Positions 8,460 to 14,959 of a stretch of 15,670 nt of DNA are shown here, one piece after another. The stretch's first letter is position 1, and every line of letters starts with the position of its first letter. The notes under the pieces are model-generated. The model was not told the origin of the DNA, made no database searches, and worked only from the letters and a program-made list of their open reading frames with translations. This DNA is from Bacteroidota bacterium. Its GTDB lineage: Bacteria > Bacteroidota > Bacteroidia > Chitinophagales > UBA2359. Position numbers and translations under genes: made by a program. The stretch is from NCBI GenBank assembly GCA_020627525.1, contig JAHDGP010000052.1, positions 1 to 15,670 of the forward strand, written 5' to 3'.

Positions 8460-10067
8460 CTACTTTTCAAGCAATATTTTCTTATTCTCCTCAAGCTTTA
8501 AGAATCTATTTTCAAGTACTTTTTCTTTATAAAAATATTCAGAAAATAAAATATAATTATCTGAAGAAGGGAATATGTTTATAATCTCGGAGTCTTTGTA
8601 AAAATCCATCTCAGTTTCATATTTTATAATTTGCCCATCTTCGTAATTAATTCTTGCACAGACCGTCTCAAAGTATCGTTTGTCTTCGTATTTATCTTCC
8701 ATATAAACGACTGAAAAATTTGCTCCATTTTTGTTTAATTGAGTAAATGCATAATCAAAGCCGCCCATTTGAGAAATATACTGTCCCACATCGTATGCAC
8801 TCATTGAACCAGCACCATACATTTGGTCAAAATCTCTATGATATTTATCTATTACAATGGTAGTATCTAATTCAAACTCAGAAGAAAATTTATAAATCAA
8901 CATATCATCAATAACGATTTTGGTCATTGGTTCTGTTGAAGTGTAATAGTAATCGCCTAAAAAAGCAAACAAAATAATTTCAAAAATATTGATAGCAACA
9001 GCAGTACCGTCAATGGCTTTTCTGTATTTTTCACCAATTGCAATTAGACCTCCATCTTCTGTTTGAATAAAATCGTGAAACCAAATTGACATTTTTTTCT
9101 TTTTTCCTTTTTCATCAATGGCAATTGTTTCTTTGTCGTTTTCATTCCAATTGTGATATTTACGGTCAATTATTTTTCCTGATAAATCCATTGTATAAGT
9201 AAATAGTCCTAAGCTGGATTTTTTAGATGGGGCGGAGTTTGGAGGATAAAATTCACCAATCAATAAAATTTGACCACTTTCTTTTAGCAAGCTTCCATTG
9301 GTTAAATCAACGGTGTAATTTTTATCTTTAATTTCTACTTTAAAATGTTTTTCACCTGAATTTATATTATTCGCAAGCAACTGAAAATTTGTTAAGTTTG
9401 AATTGGAAGTTGGTTGATTGCTAATTAAGCTGATGACAATATCTTCATTAAAAGTCAACAATCTGGCACTCTTATTTATATTTGCATTTATATCTGAAAC
9501 AACAGACCAATTAAGTTTTTCATCTTTACTAGAGATGAAATCTATTTCGTAACCATTTTTATTATTTTTAGCATAAGTGTATGAAATAAATCCTTTATCA
9601 GAAATGGCAAACACTTCAGGCAAGTTGGCTTTTTCATTATTCATTGATAAATACCTTTTCGCTTCTTTCTTCGATAGTTCTTTTGTATCAATATCAATCA
9701 GTTCCGCCTCCTTGTTGTACATTTTGTGATAGACTTTGCGTTCTTTGCTATCGAGGTATTTAAACATAAAATATTCTCCATTGAAGGCACTGCTAATCAA
9801 TTCCAAAGTTTTGGAGCCAACAATTTTTTTCTTTGAAATGACATTCATTGCTTCATCAAAAAGATCCAGGTAGTAAATTCGCTCCTTTCTTCTGCGTTCA
9901 TTGATTTGATAAAAGAAATAATAGCCAGTAACTTTGTTGTGATCTTTTATAACGCCAGAATTTTTCAGAGTGGCTTCTGAATTGTCTTCCATTTTAACAA
10001 TCGTTTGTCCCAAAACAGAAATTGTTAGAAGCAAAAGAGCAATTGATAGTGTCGCTGTATATTTCAT
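8460..10067 (-). CDS. Exported protein of unknown function (535 residues)
   Basis: The start is placed at ATG 10067-10065 because it begins a clean signal peptide: MKYTATLSIALLLLTISVLG followed by Q. An in-frame ATG at 10109 would add 14 residues ahead of the basic n-region and would fall inside the terminator-like hairpin. The mature part is rich in Lys, Asp, Tyr and Phe with many short beta-strand-like stretches (VTGYYFFYQINERRRKERIY, GGLIAIGEKYRKA, NYILFSEYFYKEKV). It has no Cys-based or catalytic motif that I know, no lipobox and no T9SS sorting domain. Length and style recall uncharacterised Bacteroidota exported families such as DUF6770, from memory and unverified. A hydrophobic run near residue 370 (INIFEIILFAFLGDYYYTS) might be a membrane segment or buried core. 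It lies downstream of the lysyl-oxidase-like gene on the same strand, separated by 102 bases holding a terminator-like hairpin. Confidence 0.75.
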   Translation of the reverse strand: MKYTATLSIALLLLTISVLGQTIVKMEDNSEATLKNSGVIKDHNKVTGYYFFYQINERRRKERIYYLDLFDEAMNVISKKKIVGSKTLELISSAFNGEYFMFKYLDSKERKVYHKMYNKEAELIDIDTKELSKKEAKRYLSMNNEKANLPEVFAISDKGFISYTYAKNNKNGYEIDFISSKDEKLNWSVVSDINANINKSARLLTFNEDIVISLISNQPTSNSNLTNFQLLANNINSGEKHFKVEIKDKNYTVDLTNGSLLKESGQILLIGEFYPPNSAPSKKSSLGLFTYTMDLSGKIIDRKYHNWNENDKETIAIDEKGKKKKMSIWFHDFIQTEDGGLIAIGEKYRKAIDGTAVAINIFEIILFAFLGDYYYTSTEPMTKIVIDDMLIYKFSSEFELDTTIVIDKYHRDFDQMYGAGSMSAYDVGQYISQMGGFDYAFTQLNKNGANFSVVYMEDKYEDKRYFETVCARINYEDGQIIKYETEMDFYKDSEIINIFPSSDNYILFSEYFYKEKVLENRFLKLEENKKILLEK

Positions 10068-10107
10068 TTTATTGGTTTTTACTGGGATGTACACCACAAT
10101 ATACAAC

Positions 10108-10144
10108 AAAACCTACTTGTGTAATAAGTACGGAAGGAGGTTTT
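10108..10144 (-). terminator. Terminator-like hairpin after the lysyl-oxidase-like gene
   Basis: AAAACCT (10108-10114) and AGGTTTT (10138-10144) form a 7-bp outer stem; ACTT (10115-10118) and AAGT (10126-10129) extend it inside with an asymmetric bulge. Read on the minus strand it begins 26 bases after the stop of the 792-residue gene and ends in TTTTGTTGTAT. It would separate the two minus-strand genes. Confidence 0.45.
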
Positions 10145-10169
10145 TTATTATTTACTTATACTAAAATTG

Positions 10170-12548
10170 TCAATGACTAACCAACACCTTTCCTGAAATA
10201 CTCTGCTTATTATTCATTACAATTTTTAAGAAGTAAATACCATTTGGTAAATGGCTGGTATCAATTTTTCCTGTGTTTGAAACGTTGTTTTTATTTTGGT
10301 TAAATATGCTGCCATCCGCACTGATCAATTCTACTTTTTCAATTTCTTGGAGGTCCTTAAAGTTCAACCATAACACATCATCGGCTGGGTTGGGGTAGAG
10401 CTTTAAGTCTGGATTTAGATCAATTTGGTCAAGTGCTGTTACTTGGGCAAAGCGGCAACTCTCCCCAAAACCAATTACTGTTTTTTCATAATTTTTATTT
10501 ACAATGTCATTGACATTTGCAATACAAATTTCTTGATCCGTAACTTCTGAAACATTGATGCTCAAAAGTGCATTCATTTCTGTGTTTTTAGGAAGTTGAT
10601 TGTTGGGTTTTGTCATTGCTATAACCCTGTTATCATTCCAAAATATTTCCATTTCTGAGTTTGCCATAGGTTCGACACTGGCAATTTTGACACCAGAAAA
10701 TAATACATCAAAAGCAAACAATTCGTTGCTTGGACTAAAGTATTCAAAGTCGATAGACTGATTGCTGTCGTCAAACTCTTGCAATTGTACCCAAACAGAT
10801 TGGTTGACATTTGTGTAACCAGCAGGGAATAGGCAGTGACTGTGATCAGCCACCGTTTCGCCCTCCGTCGCTTCTATGCATTCACGCATCAAAGCGGCAT
10901 CGTAAATATTCAGTTGACCATTACCATCAAGGTCTAAGCAAGTTGAAGCAACCGCTTGGTCCCAGGCAATTGCTTCCAAGTATTTTGTAATATCTGCATC
11001 ATTCAATAAAAGGTCATTGTTAATGTCGCCAAAATGGGCACCACCACCACAATCTCCGTTACAATCAACGACGGCAGGACCGAATTCATTTCCAAAACAA
11101 TCAGTATATGATTCACAGTCATCGTTTAAGGTTAGCACCAATTTGCCTGAACTTCTATCCAGATTAAAACATACTTGCGCCCAATTGTTTTCATAGTTGG
11201 ATTCAGATTTTCCTCTGAGGTCTAATTGCTCAGTCCAATTTATACGAGCAACTAAGGTGTAATCTCCATCAGGCACATCGGTGACATCTATCCATTGGCA
11301 ATCAATCGTGATGTCGTAAATGTCTTTACATCCAGCAGAAAGTCCCATATAACCACAATGGTATTTTACATCATCTTGATCGGGACAGAACAAATCCAAA
11401 ACACAAAATCCGTTTTTAAATCCAATGGGCTGGGGTTCTCCTGCTCCTGCGTATAACAAATATTCAGCATAACCCAGTTGATGCCAATGTTCGTGACAAT
11501 TGTCATTTGAAAACGCATCTGGATTATCTGATGGAACCCCAATAACATAATCTGCATCTCCCACATTTTCAATTGCCGTCTCAAATCTCACAATATCTCT
11601 TAAGCCCATTCCAGTCAAACAACCTTCTTCTATATAGCATTCATCGTTATTGGTAATGGTGTCAAGCAAAACAGAATAGTAAAGGTTTGTTTGAAGAATA
11701 GCCAAGTCGGGAAGGCATTCTTCAACAATGCAATTATTGTCTTCTACATTAGCAAAAGGGTCAAAATTGCAAGCTTGCGGATTGGTACAACCATAACGAT
11801 CAGGTGCCTTTGTAAATTGAACAATGAGGTCATTGAGCCAATTTAAATCGTGCGTTTTGACCCTGATATAATAATCTTTATTGGCTGTTATTTTAAATCC
11901 TAACAGAGCAGCAGCAGGCGCACAAGTTGGATATTCCGCAATGAATGTCAAAGCACCTTCTGGACCGTCAGATAAGTTGGTTGGACAAGAATCATAAACC
12001 CAAATATCACTGTCTAGTGTTTCAAGTGAATTGTCAATGTTCGCACAAGTATTTATGTTTATAAAAATATCTGTAGGTGAATTGTATACATACCAATTGT
12101 TTTCTCTTACAGGACTCCGCATTTCATTTAGGTATACAGGTTCTGCATTTATACAGGAATTTCCAATTTGAGGGCAATTGATATAATGTTCTGCAATAGT
12201 GGAAAAATTATTTGAAGCGTCAAAAATATATTCACCATCGTATTTAACTTTATAACTACCTGGACTAACAATTCCGTCTCCACCTGTGTCTTTTATTTCA
12301 AACCGAAAACAATCAGTCACATCAACAGATACCGATTTAGAATATAATTCAAAAGGATCAATAATTTGTTCATCATCAGTTATAACAACATTATTGTCGT
12401 TGTCATACAAAGTCCAAGATATTTCACTTGGGTTTGCGTCTGCTCTCACTTCAATTATCAACTCAACCAGTTGTGCTTGACAGAGGTTGCTGAATATCAT
12501 TATTAATAAAATGAAAATACTTTTACTCAATTGCTTTGAGGTGTTCAT
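10170..12548 (-). CDS. Secreted lysyl-oxidase-like protein with dockerin-like segment and T9SS sorting domain
   Basis: A 792-residue modular exported protein. Order: signal peptide 1-26 (ending CQAQ); a domain with FEIKDTGGDG, about 27-110; a PPC-like beta domain, about 110-250; a GCTNPQACNFDP repeat at 253-273; a lysyl-oxidase-like domain, about 278-475; a dockerin-like pair of calcium loops (DINNDLLLNDAD from 508, and DLDGNGQLNIYD from about 537); a beta-sandwich resembling cohesin, about 580-700; and a T9SS type-A C-terminal domain, about 712-792 (LYPNPADD ... GIYFLKI). The oxidase domain has the copper motif C-H352-E-H354-W-H356, Lys378 in GFKNGFC and Tyr411 in GCKDIYDITIDCQW; in animal lysyl oxidases the matching Lys and Tyr crosslink to the LTQ cofactor. 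The family oxidises lysine side-chain amines to aldehydes. It should cross the outer membrane by T9SS and act at or outside the surface. The substrate is unknown. Confidence 0.88.
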   Translation of the reverse strand: MNTSKQLSKSIFILLIMIFSNLCQAQLVELIIEVRADANPSEISWTLYDNDNNVVITDDEQIIDPFELYSKSVSVDVTDCFRFEIKDTGGDGIVSPGSYKVKYDGEYIFDASNNFSTIAEHYINCPQIGNSCINAEPVYLNEMRSPVRENNWYVYNSPTDIFININTCANIDNSLETLDSDIWVYDSCPTNLSDGPEGALTFIAEYPTCAPAAALLGFKITANKDYYIRVKTHDLNWLNDLIVQFTKAPDRYGCTNPQACNFDPFANVEDNNCIVEECLPDLAILQTNLYYSVLLDTITNNDECYIEEGCLTGMGLRDIVRFETAIENVGDADYVIGVPSDNPDAFSNDNCHEHWHQLGYAEYLLYAGAGEPQPIGFKNGFCVLDLFCPDQDDVKYHCGYMGLSAGCKDIYDITIDCQWIDVTDVPDGDYTLVARINWTEQLDLRGKSESNYENNWAQVCFNLDRSSGKLVLTLNDDCESYTDCFGNEFGPAVVDCNGDCGGGAHFGDINNDLLLNDADITKYLEAIAWDQAVASTCLDLDGNGQLNIYDAALMRECIEATEGETVADHSHCLFPAGYTNVNQSVWVQLQEFDDSNQSIDFEYFSPSNELFAFDVLFSGVKIASVEPMANSEMEIFWNDNRVIAMTKPNNQLPKNTEMNALLSINVSEVTDQEICIANVNDIVNKNYEKTVIGFGESCRFAQVTALDQIDLNPDLKLYPNPADDVLWLNFKDLQEIEKVELISADGSIFNQNKNNVSNTGKIDTSHLPNGIYFLKIVMNNKQSISGKVLVSH

Positions 12549-12684
12549 TAGTCTTGTTTAATTGTAGGAATAGAAATCCCAATTCCATAATTAGTAGAGT
12601 GATGTTTTATAATAAAAGGGCAATTGATATTTTATTGTTTCAAAATGAAGAGAAAATCAATTAAAACAATAAATAGCTTTGATA

Positions 12685-12716
12685 CAAAAATAAACTATTT
12701 TCTTGAGTAGGTCCAA
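12685..12716 (-). promoter_or_regulatory. Candidate promoter for the lysyl-oxidase-like gene
   Basis: On the minus strand TTG (12716-12714), a 21-base spacer and TATTTTTG (12692-12685) match the Bacteroidota TTG-N17-23-TAnnTTTG promoter. The start of transcription would be near 12680, giving a leader of about 130 bases. Confidence 0.5.
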
Positions 12717-12790
12717 TTTAATTTGGGAAGAGCCTATAAATCAAGAAATCACTATTTCAAAAAGGATGATCCAAGATTAGAAAAAATTGC

Positions 12791-12798
12791 TATATTTG
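12791..12798 (+). promoter_or_regulatory. Possible -7 box upstream of the lyase gene
   Basis: TATATTTG fits TAnnTTTG on the plus strand, 195 bases before the lyase ATG. No TTG is present at the -33 distance, so this may be chance. Confidence 0.22.
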
Positions 12799-12921
12799 AA
12801 ATTAGCTGATTTTGATTTTTCCGTAGTAAAAGATAGATTTTCAAAAATTAAGATCACTTTGTGGATTCAAATAAGATTTAACTTAATCAGATATTTAGGG
12901 ATGCAAGATAAATAAATTAGC

Positions 12922-12939
12922 AACGGCTGCTGATCCGTT
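12922..12939 (+). repeat. Small GC-rich hairpin in the lyase leader
   Basis: AACGG (12922-12926) and CCGTT (12935-12939) flank an 8-base loop and are followed by TTG. The stem stands out in very AT-rich DNA, 54 bases before the lyase ATG. It could be a leader structure, attenuator or weak terminator. Confidence 0.3.
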
Positions 12940-12993
12940 TTGACCTACAGCATATTCATTATTTCTAAATAATCTATAATATCACATTTTAAT

Positions 12994-13971
12994 ATGAACT
13001 TAAAAATATCTACACCAATAATAGCTCTTTATCTCTTACTTACTAGCACCTTTTTGATATTTAATAGCTGTAGTGTTCTAAATAAAAAGGAAAATGCTAA
13101 CGGCATTACTGAAAATTTAGCTAAAGCGAATTATCCAAGCGACGTTATACCATTTTTTAATCATTGGAATTTAATCTTAGGGGATGGTTCTAATGCGGGC
13201 CAGGCAACCAATTTTGAACATAAAGATTTCTTTTATACCATCCATGATGATAACAGAGATTGGGTAGTTTTTAAAACACCCAATGCAGGGAACACCCATG
13301 GAACTTCAAACAATACAAGAACAGAGTTGGCTCAATTAAAAAAATGGTCTCCAATGGCGGATGCTAAATTGAAGGCTACACTTAAAGTAATGAATGTGGC
13401 AAATACGGGTGATGCTCGTGTTGCCGCTACTTATTCTGTCGTCGTTGGTCAGATTCACAGTGCCGATGGACATGAGAATGAACCGCTAAAAATATTCTAC
13501 AAAAAATTTCCTGGTCATAAGAAAGGATCTGTCTTTTGGAATTATGAAATCAATACTACTGGTGAGGATAATTCAGGACGGTGGGATTATTCTTACCCTG
13601 TTTGGGGTTATGACTTTTCTGATGTCGGGACTGAGGCAAACATTTATCCGCCAGAACCCAAAGACGGTATAGCATTGGGCGAAGAGTTTAGCTATGAGGT
13701 AGAAATTAAGGATGGCATAATGCACCTGAAATTTGAAAGTGAAGGAAGCGAAACCAAAACATTTACTAAAAATCTCCTCTCCTCTGAATATGCAAAACGG
13801 TCAGATATGCCAGAACAAGTCAAGAACTTATTTGTACCAATTGGTCAAGATGGGGTAGAGCGCGAAAGTGCTTACACTGATGAGGGGCTTTTTTTTAAAT
13901 TAGGGGCAAAAAGCATTGGATTTTGCAGTTGCAGCCTCTTGCTTAAAGCATACAATAAAAGGGGATGCTAA
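12994..13971 (+). CDS. PL7-type alginate lyase lipoprotein with a foreign, out-of-frame C-terminus (chimeric)
   Basis: The family cleaves alginate by beta-elimination to unsaturated oligosaccharides and monouronate. The N-terminus has a hydrophobic run ending FNSC, so Cys26 is a likely lipidation site. PL7 hallmarks in order: R109-T-E-L (substrate-binding strand), Q153-I-H155 (neutraliser and catalytic His), and L299-FFKLGA, which is the start of the third motif, normally YFKAGxYNQ. At residue 306 the motif breaks off: Lys306 stands where the catalytic Tyr should be, and the last 20 residues (rich in Ser, Cys and Leu) do not belong to the family. They are the kdgK 3' end read in the wrong frame. 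The true lyase sequence ends near base 13908; about 20 residues are missing, so the product is probably inactive. It stands first in a block with kdgK remnant and eda, an alginate utilisation context. Confidence 0.82.
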   Translation: MNLKISTPIIALYLLLTSTFLIFNSCSVLNKKENANGITENLAKANYPSDVIPFFNHWNLILGDGSNAGQATNFEHKDFFYTIHDDNRDWVVFKTPNAGNTHGTSNNTRTELAQLKKWSPMADAKLKATLKVMNVANTGDARVAATYSVVVGQIHSADGHENEPLKIFYKKFPGHKKGSVFWNYEINTTGEDNSGRWDYSYPVWGYDFSDVGTEANIYPPEPKDGIALGEEFSYEVEIKDGIMHLKFESEGSETKTFTKNLLSSEYAKRSDMPEQVKNLFVPIGQDGVERESAYTDEGLFFKLGAKSIGFCSCSLLLKAYNKRGC

Positions 13972-14038
13972 TCTTGTGTCTGTAGAAGAAGTAGAAAAAT
14001 TAATGTCTGGTGATAAAAGCGGACGTGTATCTAGATAA
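13904..14038 (+). pseudogene. kdgK: 3' remnant of 2-keto-3-deoxygluconate kinase
   Basis: In the frame +1 relative to the lyase, bases 13904-14038 encode GQKALDFAVAASCLKHTIKG and then DANLVSVEEVEKLMSGDKSG RVSR before TAA. This is the C-terminal signature of PfkB-family KDG kinases (the 'FAVAAS..LKHTI.GD.NLVSVEEVE' region). The frame is closed by TAG at 13901-13903, so no start codon and none of the ~300 upstream residues, including the sugar and ATP sites, exist here. The enzyme normally phosphorylates KDG to KDPG, the substrate of the next gene. The stop is 2 bases from the eda ATG, as expected for an operon. The join to the lyase lies within about 13903-13910 (GGGGCAAA). It may be a deletion or an assembly collapse. 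Confidence 0.85.
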
Positions 14039-14040
14039 CA

Positions 14041-14700
14041 ATGGAAAGAATCAAAGTTATACAATTAATGGAAGAACAAGGTTTGGTGCCCTTGTTTTAC
14101 AATGCAGATATAACTGTATGTAAAAATGTGGTCAAAGCTTGTTATGATGGTGGAGCAAGACTACTAGAATTTACCAATCGTGGAGTTTTTGCACATGAAG
14201 TTTTTTCTGAGTTAAGCAAATTTGTAAAAAGCGAATTGACGGGAATGGCACTTGGAGTAGGGTCTGTGCCAGACGCTGGTACTGCTGCGCTTTTCATCCA
14301 ATGTGGAGCCGACTTTGTGGTAACCCCTTCTTTACGAGCTGATGTGGCTATTGTCTGCAATAGACGAAAAGTGCTTTGGGCACCAGGATGTGGCACTTTA
14401 ACCGAAATTGGCAAGGCTGAAGAATTGGGTTGCGAAATTGTAAAATTGTTTCCTGGTAGTGTGTATGGTCCAAAATTTATCAAATCAATCAAAGCGCCTC
14501 AGCCGTGGACTAAAATTATGCCTACGGGTGGTGTGGATCTTACAGAGGAAAATCTTTCAGCCTGGTTTGATGCAGGAGCAAGCTGTGTTGGACTGGGCTC
14601 CAAACTGTTATCAAAAAATCTGATATTGGACAAAAAATATGCACAACTTCAAACCAATGTAACTAAAGCATTAGAGATCATAAAAAAAATAAAGAACTAG
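14041..14700 (+). CDS. eda: KDPG aldolase (2-dehydro-3-deoxyphosphogluconate aldolase)
   Basis: Class I aldolase splitting KDPG into pyruvate and glyceraldehyde-3-phosphate; related enzymes also act on 4-hydroxy-2-oxoglutarate. The 219 residues make a complete (beta/alpha)8 barrel of normal length. Glu43 in LLEFTNRG is the general acid/base position (Glu45 in E. coli), and Lys135 in EIVKLFPG is the Schiff-base lysine (Lys133 in E. coli). GVGSVPDAGTA and the phosphate-binding MPTGGVDLTEENL segment are also present. The gene starts 2 bases after the kdgK remnant, so it belongs to the same operon: lyase, kinase and aldolase are successive steps of the uronate route that enters at KDG. It is not truncated, but if the upstream kinase is truly lost here, its substrate must come from another kinase or from the Entner-Doudoroff pathway. 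Confidence 0.93.
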   Translation: MERIKVIQLMEEQGLVPLFYNADITVCKNVVKACYDGGARLLEFTNRGVFAHEVFSELSKFVKSELTGMALGVGSVPDAGTAALFIQCGADFVVTPSLRADVAIVCNRRKVLWAPGCGTLTEIGKAEELGCEIVKLFPGSVYGPKFIKSIKAPQPWTKIMPTGGVDLTEENLSAWFDAGASCVGLGSKLLSKNLILDKKYAQLQTNVTKALEIIKKIKN

Positions 14701-14710
14701 GTCTAGTTCT
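14693..14710 (+). repeat. Perfect inverted repeat at the end of eda
   Basis: AGAACTAG (14693-14700) and CTAGTTCT (14703-14710) are separated by GT. The left arm contains the eda stop codon TAG. It could be the stem of a transcript end, but no U-tract follows, so it may instead be a protein-binding palindrome or chance. Confidence 0.35.
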
Positions 14711-14959
14711 GATTGATCAAATAATTTACCATTCATTCCAAATTTACAAACGACATTTTTTAGCAAAATTTGTATGTACTTTCAAAGTATGCCTTTGTGC
14801 CAATTCCAAAGCTCAAATTCCAACACGCTTTAAACAAATATTCCTGTTTCATAGCAAAATTAAATACTAAAGACACATAATACATTATTTTTACTTTAAC
14901 TTCAGTTCTGATTAAGCCTAAAAATATCCAAAATTCATTAGGCCCTTAAAGTAAAATTT
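14701..14959. other. 259-base spacer between eda and the SDR gene
   Basis: The spacer contains the right arm of the inverted repeat above, a 7-bp inverted repeat (CAAATTT 14739-14745, AAATTTG 14766-14772) and the hairpin at 14912-14949. I find no perfect TAnnTTTG box. The size suggests that the SDR gene is a separate transcription unit. Confidence 0.4.
14912..14949 (+). promoter_or_regulatory. Bulged 10-bp hairpin just upstream of the SDR gene
   Basis: TTAAGCCTAA (14912-14921) pairs with TTAGGCCCTTAA (14938-14949): ten base pairs with two extra C, around a 16-base loop. It ends 10 bases before the ATG, over the ribosome entry region, so it could be a leader structure or a dyad operator. Confidence 0.4.

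Larger units (their letters stand above)
12549..12993. other. 445-base divergent intergenic spacer
   Basis: The spacer lies between the divergent lysyl-oxidase-like and alginate-lyase-like genes. It contains a good minus-strand promoter match (12685-12716), a plus-strand -7-like box (12791-12798) and a small GC-rich hairpin (12922-12939). I see no tRNA or coding frame in it. Confidence 0.5.

Noticed and set aside
10068..10109. Upstream ATG (10109) as the start of the 535-residue protein
   Set aside because: It would put 14 residues with their own hydrophobic run ahead of a good signal peptide and overlaps a terminator-like hairpin; ATG 10067 is preferred.
13889..13896. A run of eight T that could suggest a sequencing or slippage frameshift in the lyase
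   Set aside because: The lyase motif FFKLGA continues in frame after the run, and the other frame is closed by TAG at 13901; the later frame belongs to a different gene family, so a single indel does not explain it.
14142..14492. Long open frame antisense to eda
   Set aside because: It mirrors the codon pattern of eda, has no family resemblance and no start signals.
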